Counted from the first letter of the stretch, positions 27,378 to 36,885 are shown. The stretch is 64,000 nt of DNA from a bacterium (GCA_017541465.1 JAFXYZ010000055.1:1-64000); one strand, 5' to 3'. Numbers and translations are program-made. The notes: generated from the sequence alone by a model not told the origin.

Positions 27378-27383
27378 AAAATA

Positions 27384-27392
27384 ATTTTATCA
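27384..27392 (-). promoter_or_regulatory. Extended -10 element before the TPR gene
   Basis: TGATAAAAT followed by six bases and the ATG, no ribosome site. Candidate leaderless promoter. Confidence 0.4.
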
Positions 27393-27407
27393 TAAAATTT
27401 ATTATTC

Positions 27408-28607
27408 TTATCCGTTTTTCAGTTTATTTTCACTTCTCTTTCTCTTTTTCCCGATTTGCCCTACCATAATTGAGCCTTTGCCGAATTTTTCCTCAATTTT
27501 GTCAAGAACGTAGGAGATTTCCTCCTTCTTTTTATTCTGTTCCCCCGTTAAACTCAGCTGTTCTGTTTTGATTTCTTCAAGTCCGTTTAAGACTATCCCT
27601 GAGGCTCTGAATATAATCGAGCCGTCAAACATTCTCTCAAACAGTTTTACCGCATATTTTACAAGCTCAAGCTCACTGTTCGATTTCTTTTCTAAGATTG
27701 CTTCGAGGTAAAAAACACGAAAATCTTTTGTCCTGAGCATAACACCTATTGAGCCTGCTTTTAAATTGTCCCGTCTTGCGCATCGGCAGGAATTATGAAG
27801 GTGATAAAAGAGCCATTTTTGGATGTAGTCTTTATCTTGCGTAAATTCAGGGAAGGCGCATGTCCTCTGGATTGATTTGGGCTTTTTTTCCTCTTTTTGT
27901 ATTCCGATAAAGTTCTCGCCTGAGAGCTCCTGCTTTAGTTCAAGCCCCTTTATCCCCAAATTTTTCCTTAAAAACCCTTCATCAAGTTTTAAAATTTCTG
28001 AGGCATAAAAAATTCCGAAGGCTCTGAAAAATTTTGTTGTTTGTTTCCCTATCCCCCAAACCTCAGAAACGGGAAAATATTTCAGTTCTTCTTCAATGTT
28101 TTCTTTTTTGATTACATAAACTCCTGATAGTGATTTTGCCTTGTGTACAGCCACTTTTGATAAGGTCTTTGAATTTGATATTCCGACAGAAACCCATACC
28201 CCGACCTCTCTTTTTACTTCATCTCTTATTCTCTTTGCTAAGGTTTCAAAATCGCAGTTATAGACTTTGTCTAACCCCGTTACATCAAAAAATGCCTCGT
28301 CAACCGAATAAATGTCGATGTTTTCAGAGTATCTTCTAAAAATATCCCTTAGTCTGTTTGAGATGTCATGGTAGAGGGTGAAGTTTGAGGAAAGGTAAAC
28401 GGCGGAGGGGTACTCTTTTTTTGCCATAAAATAGGGCATACCCATTTTTATCCCGAGTTTTTTCGCTTCTTTTGAACGGGCTATTACGCAGCCGTCGTTG
28501 TTACTCAGAACACAAACGGGCTTACCCTCTAAAGAAGGGTTAAAAAGCTGCTCACACGAGGCGAAAAAATTGTCTGCATCAACAAGCGCTATAAATCTTT
28601 GCTTCAT
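27408..28607 (-). CDS. umuC: Y-family translesion DNA polymerase, UmuC type
   Basis: Error-prone polymerase of the SOS response. Catalytic residues are present: Asp10 in LVDADNFF and Asp103/Glu104 in YSVDEAFFD. The fingers segment CVLSNNDGCVIARSKEAKKLG is the UmuC (not DinB) form. Length (399 aa) is slightly under E. coli UmuC. Shine-Dalgarno AAGGA precedes the ATG. It lies about 100 bases downstream of lexA on the same strand, separated by a hairpin. No separate umuD is visible; the LexA-like protein upstream is the only S24-fold candidate here. Confidence 0.94.
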   Translation of the reverse strand: MKQRFIALVDADNFFASCEQLFNPSLEGKPVCVLSNNDGCVIARSKEAKKLGIKMGMPYFMAKKEYPSAVYLSSNFTLYHDISNRLRDIFRRYSENIDIYSVDEAFFDVTGLDKVYNCDFETLAKRIRDEVKREVGVWVSVGISNSKTLSKVAVHKAKSLSGVYVIKKENIEEELKYFPVSEVWGIGKQTTKFFRAFGIFYASEILKLDEGFLRKNLGIKGLELKQELSGENFIGIQKEEKKPKSIQRTCAFPEFTQDKDYIQKWLFYHLHNSCRCARRDNLKAGSIGVMLRTKDFRVFYLEAILEKKSNSELELVKYAVKLFERMFDGSIIFRASGIVLNGLEEIKTEQLSLTGEQNKKKEEISYVLDKIEEKFGKGSIMVGQIGKKRKRSENKLKNG

Positions 28608-28623
28608 CTCATTCCTTTTTTGT

Positions 28624-28679
28624 TAATAAAAACGGGCTTATGCTAGTTTGGGAGTTGACTAACGAAGGCGCATAAGCCC
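28624..28679 (-). terminator. Hairpin between lexA and umuC
   Basis: GGGCTTATGC and GCATAAGCCC form a perfect 10-bp stem with a 26-base loop, followed on the minus strand by GTTTTTATTA. It could terminate lexA transcripts or attenuate readthrough into umuC. Confidence 0.55.
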
Positions 28680-28707
28680 CAAAAATAAAGTAAAATCATC
28701 TTTTTCT

Positions 28708-29283
28708 CTATAACTTCCGGACTATTCCCTGCGCTATTCCAAATATAGCGAGTTTTTCTTTAGGGTAGAGGTTCGGATAGTTTTTGTTTGCAGGCTCAAG
28801 CCAGACTTTATTTTCTTTTTTTCTGTAGGTTTTTAGGGTGAAACCGCCGTCTATATAAGCGATAACAACATCACCGCTTTTTGCTTCGGAACACTTTTTG
28901 ACGACTACCTTATCCCCCTCAAAAATTCCGAGGTCAATCATCGAATCACCGCTGACAGTGAAGATGAAGGTCGAAGGGGAATCTATTTCAAACGCGTCAT
29001 CAAGCGAAACTCTTTTTTCTATTGCGTCCTCTGCGACATCGGCGAACCCTGCCTTGACGGAGGAGGAAAATTCTATTGCACCAAAGAGTGCTTTTGAGAT
29101 AGAGAAACGGCCGTTTATTTCTTCTATTAAGCCATAGTCTTTAAATTTGTTGAAATACTGCCAGACGGAGTTTTTGTGCTTAAACCCGAACTCCTGCGCA
29201 ATAGCTTCAAAACTCGGAAGAACTTCTTTTCCGTATTTTGACTTTAGTTTCTCAAAAAATTGTTTTTGCTTTTCCGTAATCAT
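28708..29283 (-). CDS. lexA: LexA-like SOS repressor (S24 peptidase)
   Basis: Residues 1-65 form a winged-helix-like DNA-binding domain. The self-cleavage bond is Ala78-Gly79 (VKAGFADV), with Ser114 in SGDSMIDLGIFEGD and Lys151 in GFTLKTY; the Ser-Lys spacing of 37 equals E. coli LexA (119/156). It is somewhat short at 191 aa. It should repress SOS genes and cleave itself when RecA is active. A palindromic operator overlaps its own promoter, and umuC follows on the same strand. There is no Shine-Dalgarno; TATAAT lies six bases before the ATG. UmuD is excluded by the DNA-binding domain. Confidence 0.9.
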   Translation of the reverse strand: MITEKQKQFFEKLKSKYGKEVLPSFEAIAQEFGFKHKNSVWQYFNKFKDYGLIEEINGRFSISKALFGAIEFSSSVKAGFADVAEDAIEKRVSLDDAFEIDSPSTFIFTVSGDSMIDLGIFEGDKVVVKKCSEAKSGDVVIAYIDGGFTLKTYRKKENKVWLEPANKNYPNLYPKEKLAIFGIAQGIVRKL

Positions 29284-29289
29284 ATTTTT

Positions 29290-29318
29290 ATTATAGACGA
29301 TTGTCTATAAAATTGCAA
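29290..29318 (-). promoter_or_regulatory. lexA promoter with overlapping LexA-type operator
   Basis: TTGCAA, 17-base spacer, TATAAT, then AAAAAT and the ATG. A palindrome TATAGAC-N4-GTCTATA (29292-29309) covers the second half of the spacer and most of the -10 box, an ideal place for autorepression. The core GAC-N4-GTC resembles the Gram-positive GAAC-N4-GTTC box but is not identical. Confidence 0.8.
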
Positions 29319-29326
29319 GAGGAAAA

Positions 29327-30196
29327 TTATATCATCTGCGTTGTTTTAAAATGAAGTTTTGCGATATTTTTGAGTTCATCTTTTGAATATTTTTCGCAGA
29401 AGAGTTTTGCCTGTTTTATTACCTCCCGGTTTGCACCTTTTGGAAGTTCAATTTTGTAGGTTTCTTCAAGTTCCCTCATTCTCCTCACGAATGAAGCTCT
29501 TGCGATTATTGAGGCGGCTGCGACTGCAATATCGGCTTCCCCTCTGACTCTCTGCTCCAGTGTAATCTCTTTCCCCTTTTTCATAAGAGCATTTTGAATA
29601 AGTTTTTCATCCCCGAATTTATCCGAAAGAGCAAATTTGCAGGGTGATTTTTCCAAAATATTTTCTATTGCTCTTGCGTGTCCCCAGGCGAGAAGTTTGT
29701 TTAAATTTTTGCAGTTTTCATAGAGTTCGTTATATTTTTTAGGAAGAATGACAACTATGCTGTGAGGTGCATTATTCTTAATCTGAACGGCAAGTTTTTC
29801 GATTACACTGTCGTTCAGCTTTTTACTGTCCTGAATCCCTAAATCCATAAACATTTTTGCGGTTTCTTTATTTACCTGAACCCCTGCAATAACCAAAGGT
29901 CCAAAATAATCGCCCTTCCCAGACTCATCTGTTCCTATGTAAACATCATCAAAAGAAATTTCGGCTTTATGCACCGTTTCTTTTCCCGTTATCTCCCCGA
30001 TTTTTTCGGAAAATTCTTTTACATCACTTCCCTGAAGAAGAAGTTTCCCCGAGGTATAATAAATCGCCTGAAGGTTGTTCGTTTTTGCGCGCCAGAGAGA
30101 ATACTGAACGACATCAAACTCTGCGCCCAGAGAATTCAGATACTCTTTGACCGCGTTTGCTTCTTCAGAGGAAAGTTTTATCGTGTTTGTATTCAT
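29327..30196 (-). CDS. rnhC: Ribonuclease HIII
   Basis: Removes RNA from RNA-DNA hybrids. The catalytic start is GTDESGKGDYFGPLVIAG at about residue 90; about 85 residues before it form the TBP-like N-terminal domain that distinguishes HIII from HII. Later acidic residues occur in LSDKFGDE and RGEADIAVAAASIIARA. Length 289 is normal. It starts three bases after the lysC stop, so it is co-transcribed with lysC. Confidence 0.95.
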   Translation of the reverse strand: MNTNTIKLSSEEANAVKEYLNSLGAEFDVVQYSLWRAKTNNLQAIYYTSGKLLLQGSDVKEFSEKIGEITGKETVHKAEISFDDVYIGTDESGKGDYFGPLVIAGVQVNKETAKMFMDLGIQDSKKLNDSVIEKLAVQIKNNAPHSIVVILPKKYNELYENCKNLNKLLAWGHARAIENILEKSPCKFALSDKFGDEKLIQNALMKKGKEITLEQRVRGEADIAVAAASIIARASFVRRMRELEETYKIELPKGANREVIKQAKLFCEKYSKDELKNIAKLHFKTTQMI

Positions 30197-30199
30197 AGT

Positions 30200-31459
30200 C
30201 TATACAGGAGGCAAATCACCCTTTACGACCGCAACTTCTTCAGACTCGAGTGCAAACTCCTTGCAGAGCGCCTTAATTGCTTCTTTTCCTGATTTCTTAT
30301 CAACAAGACAACTGATTTTAATTTCACTGGTTGAAATCATTTTGATGTTGATATTCTGGTCTGCGAGTGCTTTAAACATCGCGGCAGCGATACCTGGCCT
30401 GTCGACCATGCCTGCGCCTACGATTGAAACCTTTGAGATGTCCTCATCGGTTGTAATCTCTTTTGCACCGAGTTCTTTTTTGACCGCTTCCATTAATTTT
30501 AAAGTCTGCTCTAAATCTTTTGAGTCAACAGTAAACGCAATATCGTTTGTGTGTTCGTTTTTACCGAAGGTTTGGATAATCATATCAACACTGATTGAGT
30601 TATTCGCAAGGGTTGAAAAGACTTTTGCCGCAGTACCCGGGCTGTCGGGAACTTCGCCTATCAAAATACGCACCTGAGAAGAATCTTCTGCAACACCTGC
30701 TACCGGTTTATATATTTCCATTGTATCTGCTCCTAAAATTAATGTACCTTCGTTTTCCAAGTTGAATGAACTTCTTACCCTCATCGGAACGCTGAATTGT
30801 TTAGCCGTTTCAACAGAACGGGGGTGAAGTACGTTTGCGCCTACTCTTGCAAGCTCAAGCATTTCTTCATAAGAAATCAAATCGAGTTTTGATGCCTTTG
30901 GAACAATCCTTGGATCTGTCGTATAAACGCCCTCAACATCAGTATAAATATCGCATCTTTCTGCGTGAAGTGCTGCCGCAATAGCAACTGCAGAGGTGTC
31001 CGAACCGCCCCTTCCGAGTGTTGTTATTTCGCCCTCTTGGGTTACTCCCTGGAAGCCTGCAACAACTATTATTTCACCCTCCTGAAGGTGCTTTTTGAGT
31101 TTGTCTGTTTTAACATCTATAATTCTTGCCTTTGAGTGTACGTTTTCAGTTATAATTCCGACCTGCTGACCGTTCATGCTTATTGCTTTATATCCGTGAG
31201 CCTGAATTGCCATTGCAAGAAGCGCGATAGAAACCTGCTCACCCGTTGAGAGAAGCATGTCCATTTCTCTTGAATCGGGCGCAACGGTTACTTCCTGTGC
31301 GAGTTTTATTAATAAATCTGTTGTATGTCCCATCGCAGAAACGATTACGACAACATCATTTCCCTTTTCTTTTTCCCTGATAGCCGCTTTTGCTACATTG
31401 TGTATCTTCTGTGCATCGGCTACCGAAGTTCCTCCGAATTTTTGTACAATAATACCCAC
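30200..31459 (-). CDS. lysC: Aspartate kinase
   Basis: Phosphorylates aspartate, the entry step to lysine, threonine and methionine. KFGGTSVAD is the N-terminal substrate/ATP motif; GFQGVTQEGEITTLGRGGSDTSA is the kinase core. Two C-terminal ACT domains (around VPDSPGTAAKVFSTL and VDRPGIAAAMFKAL) indicate feedback control by lysine or threonine. Start is GTG, preceded by GAGGAA. Length 419 is typical of monofunctional enzymes. It begins six bases after the TPR gene. Confidence 0.96.
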   Translation of the reverse strand: MGIIVQKFGGTSVADAQKIHNVAKAAIREKEKGNDVVVIVSAMGHTTDLLIKLAQEVTVAPDSREMDMLLSTGEQVSIALLAMAIQAHGYKAISMNGQQVGIITENVHSKARIIDVKTDKLKKHLQEGEIIVVAGFQGVTQEGEITTLGRGGSDTSAVAIAAALHAERCDIYTDVEGVYTTDPRIVPKASKLDLISYEEMLELARVGANVLHPRSVETAKQFSVPMRVRSSFNLENEGTLILGADTMEIYKPVAGVAEDSSQVRILIGEVPDSPGTAAKVFSTLANNSISVDMIIQTFGKNEHTNDIAFTVDSKDLEQTLKLMEAVKKELGAKEITTDEDISKVSIVGAGMVDRPGIAAAMFKALADQNINIKMISTSEIKISCLVDKKSGKEAIKALCKEFALESEEVAVVKGDLPPV

Positions 31460-31465
31460 TATGGT

Positions 31466-33172
31466 TTATTCCTCTTCTGTTTTTAATGTTCCTGTGATAT
31501 AGTTTTTTGTTTTTTCCCAATCTTCTTCGTCGGGGTATAACTCCTTCATTTTATCACAATAATATAAAGTTGTACTCTTATTGTAATTCGTGGGATTTTC
31601 CTGCGCAAGTGAAAAATACGCAAGATAATTTAAATAGAGATAAACTGCGCTCTCATGCTCGCTTTCGGGAATTTCCCTCAAAAGCCCCAATGCATTCTGA
31701 ACTTTATTTATCTTAATCAAAGAATCAATTTTTAAATATTTTCCCTTCAGACTGTCGGGCTCTTTTAAAAGAAGCTCCTCCACCTTTTCTATGGTGTCAT
31801 AATAAAGCCCTGTTCTAAATAGTGTGAGAGCATAAAGATAAATCAGCTTCGGGTTGTCTCTGTTGAGCTTATACGCCGTTCTGACCTTCCTAAGAGCTTC
31901 TTTTGTATCACCCTCGGATAAAAGTATTGTGACGTAATTTATATAGGCTTCAAGGTGGTTCGGGTAATATTCGATGGTCTTTGCGTAAAAATTAAGGCTC
32001 TCTTTTATGTTCCCCGTTTTATAGTAACAGTTTGCAATATAAAAATATAAGAAATTGCACCTTCTTGAAAATTTTGTTGCCTTATCAAAATTCTCAAGTG
32101 CTTCTTTATATTGTCCCTGCTTATATTTTATAAATCCTAAATCTGAATAGGCTTCAACATAATCGTGCTGAGCTGAAATTGCCTTCCTGCAAAACTCCTC
32201 CGCCGAGGAATAGTCTTTTGTCCTCAGAAAACACTGGGCGAGCTTGTGCATGGTGTCGAGGTTTTCACCGTTCAGCCTTAGCGCCATAAGAAATTTTTCC
32301 TTCGCCTCTTCTGTCTGCCCCGCGTTAAACAGGGAACATCCCCAGGAATAATAGAGTTTATCCGAAGAATAACCTTTGTTTACGCTTTCCTGATACAGAT
32401 TATTTGAGGCTTCAGTGTTCCCGAGTCTTTGGGCGCATTCTGCGAGAAGAATATAGAGCGCAGGGTTGTTTTTGTCTCTTTCAAGCTCCTTTAACCCGTA
32501 ATTATACGCATTTTTATAGTCCTTTAACTTTGCCAGGCAAACTCCCATATAGTAATCGACCTGTCTGTAGTCGTCCTTCATATATTTGACATACTTTAAC
32601 TCCACAAGAGCCTCCTGCGTTCTGCCCGTATCAAGATAAAAGAGGGCAAGCAGAAAACAGCAGTTTATATTCGTAGGATCTTTCTGTTTGCACTTTTGCA
32701 TCTGGGCTATTGCCTTCTGAAACTTTTTTTGCTTTGCAAGGGCTACCGCGTAATTAATATAAATATCAGTGTTTCCGCTTCCGAGTTTCTGGGCTGATTT
32801 CAGTATCTCTTCGGCTTCAGAATACTGCCCCATTTCGACAAGTACACCTCCGAGCATGGAATAAACCGTCTGGTTATTTGAATCCAGCTTTAAAGATTTT
32901 TCAAACATCTCTTTTGCTTTACCGTACTCTTTTCTTTTCGCAAAAAGAATGCCAAGATTAGTGTAGGGAAGCGGGTTTGAGCTATACATCAAAATTGCTG
33001 TTTCAAGTTTTTCTATCGCGCTGTCCCAGTCCTGAATGTCGGTTAAATACTTGCCCCAGTTAGCATAAGCGATTAAAGGAATTTCCGTAACTATTGTTTT
33101 TTCTCTGTAATCTCTTGTGAAATTCTCTATTCTGTATATTTTAGTCCATATTCTTCTTAACAGTTTTTTCAT
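31466..33172 (-). CDS. TPR-repeat protein (568 aa)
   Basis: A solenoid of roughly 14 TPR motifs (PLPYTNLGILFAKRKEYGKA is one) with no enzyme domain. A basic N-terminus of about 25 residues (RRIWTKIYRIENFTRDYREK) precedes the repeats. Its start overlaps the kdsC-like stop by four bases and lysC follows six bases after its stop, so it is inside an operon with unrelated metabolic genes. Function beyond scaffolding unknown. Confidence 0.85.
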   Translation of the reverse strand: MKKLLRRIWTKIYRIENFTRDYREKTIVTEIPLIAYANWGKYLTDIQDWDSAIEKLETAILMYSSNPLPYTNLGILFAKRKEYGKAKEMFEKSLKLDSNNQTVYSMLGGVLVEMGQYSEAEEILKSAQKLGSGNTDIYINYAVALAKQKKFQKAIAQMQKCKQKDPTNINCCFLLALFYLDTGRTQEALVELKYVKYMKDDYRQVDYYMGVCLAKLKDYKNAYNYGLKELERDKNNPALYILLAECAQRLGNTEASNNLYQESVNKGYSSDKLYYSWGCSLFNAGQTEEAKEKFLMALRLNGENLDTMHKLAQCFLRTKDYSSAEEFCRKAISAQHDYVEAYSDLGFIKYKQGQYKEALENFDKATKFSRRCNFLYFYIANCYYKTGNIKESLNFYAKTIEYYPNHLEAYINYVTILLSEGDTKEALRKVRTAYKLNRDNPKLIYLYALTLFRTGLYYDTIEKVEELLLKEPDSLKGKYLKIDSLIKINKVQNALGLLREIPESEHESAVYLYLNYLAYFSLAQENPTNYNKSTTLYYCDKMKELYPDEEDWEKTKNYITGTLKTEEE

Positions 33173-33633
33173 GGGAGCATGTCCACCGCTTCTCTGAAGG
33201 CGCCATAGCCCCCTTTGTGTTTCAAAATCGGGATATTGAGTTCTTTTACCTTATAATTTGCGTTTTCAACGGTAAATTTTAGCCCTGAAGATTTAAGGCA
33301 GTCAATATCATTCACGTCATCGCCAAGATACAGAACGTTTTCAAAGGTTAAATTCTTCTCATTTAAAAGGTTTTCAACAACTTCTTTTTTGTTTCTGATG
33401 TCCTGATATGCCTTTAAAAGCGGGAATTTTTTGAGCAGAAAATCGATTGCGGAGGATTTTTCCCCTGAGATAATAACCACCTCATACCCTTTTTTATAGG
33501 CAAGTGCAATTCCCATAATATCCGAATAGTCCAGTCTTTTTGCCGTTGTGCCGTTATCGTACACCAAAACCGAGCCATCCGTAAAAATGCCGTCAAAGTC
33601 AGATATTATTATTTTAATCTTCTTCTCGCTCAA
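33169..33633 (-). CDS. KdsC-like HAD phosphatase
   Basis: Capless C0 HAD hydrolase (154 aa). Motif I is ISDFDGIFTDG (catalytic DxD), motif II IISGEKS, motif IV YLGDDVNDIDCL, and GGYGAFREAV is the C-terminal tail that closes the site in KDO 8-phosphate phosphatases. KDO phosphatase is the best guess, pointing to LPS core or a related ulosonic acid; a sialic-type sugar phosphatase is the alternative. The start is TTG behind GGGGAAG. First gene of the kdsC-TPR-lysC-rnhC run. Confidence 0.82.
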   Translation of the reverse strand: MSEKKIKIIISDFDGIFTDGSVLVYDNGTTAKRLDYSDIMGIALAYKKGYEVVIISGEKSSAIDFLLKKFPLLKAYQDIRNKKEVVENLLNEKNLTFENVLYLGDDVNDIDCLKSSGLKFTVENANYKVKELNIPILKHKGGYGAFREAVDMLP

Positions 33634-33932
33634 ATCTTCCCCGACTGTTAATAATAATATAAATTATATCATAATTTTAAATATTTATACATAATAAAAA
33701 TGCTATGAAGTTCATAGCATGTAGATTAGGGATATGTGTATCGTCGTTTTTTTTCTTTCAAGGAGTATAGTTGTATATTAGCAATTCAGATGAGATTTTA
33801 AATCATACATAATTATGAATATAATTTTTTGTTTTTAATCTAAAAGTAGTATGTACTTTACAAAAAACATGTTGTCGGTGTAGTTTTTAAATCCTTTTGT
33901 TGTATAATTTTAATTGATAGATTAGCAGAGAT
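33634..33932. other. 299-base intergenic region between divergent genes
   Basis: Very AT-rich. It contains a hairpin ATGCTATGA-AGT-TCATAGCAT at 33700-33720 and a TATAAT at 33903-33908 that probably serves the plus-strand TPR gene. I see no open frame or RNA gene that I can support. Confidence 0.5.
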
Positions 33933-35345
33933 ATGAACATGGCAAATATTAACAGAGTAATCTCTCAGGCGCAGATGCTTGAGGATCAGGAAAATTACGA
34001 GGAAGCATATAACCTCCTCGAACAGAATTATAACGAATTAAAGGGTGATGCGGAGTTCCTCGAAAAGATAGCAACTTTAGCGAAAACTCTTTCAAAAGAA
34101 GAAGAAACAAGATACTGGGAAGAATTGGTTGAAGCAAAACCCGACAGCATGCTTGCTTATCAGGAGCTTCTTGAAAAATATTTCGGTCAGGATAAGTATA
34201 AATATTATTTTACAAGAGCAAAGTATAAAATCCTGAACGAAAAGTTCACTCAGGCACTTGATGACTATAAAAAAGCCTACGATTCAACGACAGATTCAAA
34301 ATTAATCGTTGAAGCAAGATTTTTGAGAGCAAAACTCCTCGAAGGGCTCGGCAAAAACCAGGCGGCTATTGATGAATACTACAGAATTATTGAACTTGAG
34401 CCCATACATGAAGCATATTTAAAGCTGGCTGATTTATACAACTCATCTACCGACAGGCACAGCGCAATAACGGTTTTAAAACAGGGTGTTGAGTTATTCC
34501 CTGACGATGTTATGTTAAGAGAGTTTCTGGCTAACCTCTATCTCAAGGAAGGTCAGTATGATGATGCCCTCGCCACCACGAAAGATACGTTTTTGACAAT
34601 AAAAGCCCTTCTTATGAAGGGGGAAAACGAGAAGGCTTCTGAACTTTTAAATTCCGTTGAGGATAAAACCATTTCAAAATATCATTCTCTGATGGCGGAA
34701 TACTATTTCAACATCAAAGATTTTGACAAATGCAAAGAAGAAATTCAGCTCTTCAGGGAAAAAGAACCCCAAAATCCTCTTGGGTTTCAGATGCTCGCTA
34801 TGATTTGCGATGCAAAGGATGACTTATACGGCTACCACTTTAATATGGGACGTTGCTATTCGATGAAGCAGGACTATGAGCTTGCTCTGAATGAATATTT
34901 AAATGCCCACAAAGCCGACGCCAAAGGCACCGAAGCAATAAAAGAAATTATTAAAATTAATGAGGCAGCCAATAACCCGAGTATTTTGATGGAATTTTAT
35001 GAAAAATTACTCAAATCGGAACCTGACAATGTTGATGCCCTCAAAGGTTTAGCTAAATTCTATTCCGATATGTATGAATTCAGGCAGGCTTTGGACTACC
35101 TCGAAAAATGGAAAGAGGTTAAGCCGAATGATGCTCAGGTTTATAATCAGCTCGTGCTCTGTTATGAAAAATTAAAGAATTTCAAAAGCGCAAAAGAAAA
35201 TTATAATATCTATCTTTCAAAAGCCCCTCTCTCTCCCGATACCGAGAAACTGAGAGAGAGACTGGAAAAAATGGCTGACGATAACGGTCCTGAGGCAGAA
35301 GACGAAGGTCTGCTTGATAAGATAATGAAAATTTTTGGGAAATAA
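33933..35345 (+). CDS. TPR-repeat protein (470 aa)
   Basis: About ten TPR-like helical hairpins (EEAYNLLEQNYNELKGDAEF opens the series) ending in an acidic linker and a short amphipathic tail (LLDKIMKIFGK). No signal peptide. A second Met three codons in is an equally good start. It is followed by gpmI with 13 bases between, the gpmI ribosome site lying directly after its stop. Scaffold function by family; partner unknown. Confidence 0.82.
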   Translation: MNMANINRVISQAQMLEDQENYEEAYNLLEQNYNELKGDAEFLEKIATLAKTLSKEEETRYWEELVEAKPDSMLAYQELLEKYFGQDKYKYYFTRAKYKILNEKFTQALDDYKKAYDSTTDSKLIVEARFLRAKLLEGLGKNQAAIDEYYRIIELEPIHEAYLKLADLYNSSTDRHSAITVLKQGVELFPDDVMLREFLANLYLKEGQYDDALATTKDTFLTIKALLMKGENEKASELLNSVEDKTISKYHSLMAEYYFNIKDFDKCKEEIQLFREKEPQNPLGFQMLAMICDAKDDLYGYHFNMGRCYSMKQDYELALNEYLNAHKADAKGTEAIKEIIKINEAANNPSILMEFYEKLLKSEPDNVDALKGLAKFYSDMYEFRQALDYLEKWKEVKPNDAQVYNQLVLCYEKLKNFKSAKENYNIYLSKAPLSPDTEKLRERLEKMADDNGPEAEDEGLLDKIMKIFGK

Positions 35346-35358
35346 GGAAACAATAATA

Positions 35359-36885
35359 ATGGGAAAAAGAGTTTTACTTTGTATAATGGACGGCTGGGGA
35401 ATGCCCTCGGGGTGCGTAAAAGATGCAACCAAAGAAGCAAATACTCCGAACATTGATAAATTTAACAGAGAGGAAAAACACACTCAGATTTTCGCTGAAG
35501 GTGAGCATGTAGGTCTCCCTGACGGACAGATGGGAAATTCTGAGGTCGGACACCTCAACATCGGCGCGGGAAGAATTGTTTATCAGGAATTAACAAAGAT
35601 AAACAAAGAAATAAAAGACGGCAGCTTCTTTAAAAATGAAGAATTTTTGAAGGCGGTTGAACACGTTAAAAAATACAATTCTTCACTTAACCTCTACGGC
35701 TTGGTTTCAGAAGGCGGAGTTCACAGCTCTTTGGGGCATGTTCTTGCACTTATTGATTTTTGTAAAAGAGTAGGACTTAAAAAGGTTAATTTCCATGCTT
35801 TCTTAGATGGAAGAGATACACCTCCCCAGAGTGCGGTTGAATATTTGACAAAGGTTGAAAACGCGCTGAAAGACGCGGGACTTCCGAAAATCGCTACTGT
35901 ATCGGGCAGATACTGGGCTATGGACAGAGACAACAGATGGGAAAGAATAGAAAAAGCCTATAATGCACTTCTTTTGGGTGAAGGTATCAAAACCGAATCG
36001 GCCGTCAGCGCGGTTGAAAACTCTTATAAAAATGGTATAAACGATGAATTTGTTGAGCCTGCTGTTATAGGAGGACAGGAAACAAGAATAAACGACAACG
36101 ATGCCGTTATCTTCTTTAACTTCCGCCCCGACAGAGCAAGAGAAATTTCAAAGGCAATTAATTTTAAAGACTTTGACGGATTTAACAGAAAAGTCGTCAG
36201 AAATAATATTTATTATGTAACTTTTACTCAGTATGATGCGACTTTTCCCTTCCCCGTTGCGTTTAAACCGCAAAAGATGACGAATATTCTTGGGGAAGTT
36301 CTCGACAAGAACGGAATAAAACAATTTAGAACCGCAGAAACAGAGAAGTATGCCCACGTTACCTTCTTCTTTAATGGTGGTGTTGAAGTCCCGAATAAAC
36401 TTGAAAATAGGGTTTTGGTTAATTCGCCTAAGGTTCCGACTTATGATATGCAGCCTGAGATGAGCGCTCCTGAGGTTTGCGAAAATGTGCTCGGGGCTTT
36501 GGAAAACCCTGAATATGGTTTTGTTCTTGTAAACTTCGCAAATCCCGATATGGTAGGTCATACAGGAGTAATGGATGCAGCAGTTAAGGCTTGTGAAACT
36601 GTAGATACCTGCGTAGGGCAAATAGTTGATAAGGCAAGAGAGTTCGGTGTTCAGGTTTTGATTACCGCAGACCACGGAAATGCAGAGTGTATGGAGGATA
36701 ATGAAACTCACGCACCATATACCGCACACACAACAAACCCCGTTCCCTTCTTTATGATTAATGTCGATAAAGGGCTTGATTTGAGAGAGGGCGGTTCTCT
36801 ATGCGACATAGCGCCGACTGTACTTGAGCTTCTCGGAATATCCCAGCCCGAAGAAATGACAGGCACATCTCTCATTAAACATTAA
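35359..36885 (+). CDS. gpmI: 2,3-bisphosphoglycerate-independent phosphoglycerate mutase
   Basis: Glycolytic enzyme using two Mn ions and a phospho-Ser intermediate. CIMDGWG holds the first metal Asp; GNSEVGHLNIGAGR holds the catalytic Ser; DGRDTPP and TADHGNAE are further active-site motifs. Start at ATG 35359 follows AAGGAAA; the frame opens eight codons earlier inside the upstream gene. Length 508 is normal. Followed by an ABC exporter 22 bases later. Confidence 0.96.
   Translation: MGKRVLLCIMDGWGMPSGCVKDATKEANTPNIDKFNREEKHTQIFAEGEHVGLPDGQMGNSEVGHLNIGAGRIVYQELTKINKEIKDGSFFKNEEFLKAVEHVKKYNSSLNLYGLVSEGGVHSSLGHVLALIDFCKRVGLKKVNFHAFLDGRDTPPQSAVEYLTKVENALKDAGLPKIATVSGRYWAMDRDNRWERIEKAYNALLLGEGIKTESAVSAVENSYKNGINDEFVEPAVIGGQETRINDNDAVIFFNFRPDRAREISKAINFKDFDGFNRKVVRNNIYYVTFTQYDATFPFPVAFKPQKMTNILGEVLDKNGIKQFRTAETEKYAHVTFFFNGGVEVPNKLENRVLVNSPKVPTYDMQPEMSAPEVCENVLGALENPEYGFVLVNFANPDMVGHTGVMDAAVKACETVDTCVGQIVDKAREFGVQVLITADHGNAECMEDNETHAPYTAHTTNPVPFFMINVDKGLDLREGGSLCDIAPTVLELLGISQPEEMTGTSLIKH

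Noticed and set aside
28708-29283. UmuD rather than LexA
   Set aside because: The N-terminal 65 residues form a DNA-binding domain absent from UmuD, and the promoter carries an autoregulatory palindrome.
36148-36729. 193-residue minus-strand open frame
   Set aside because: Lies wholly inside gpmI in antisense; no ribosome site and no domain pattern; codon shadow of a conserved gene.
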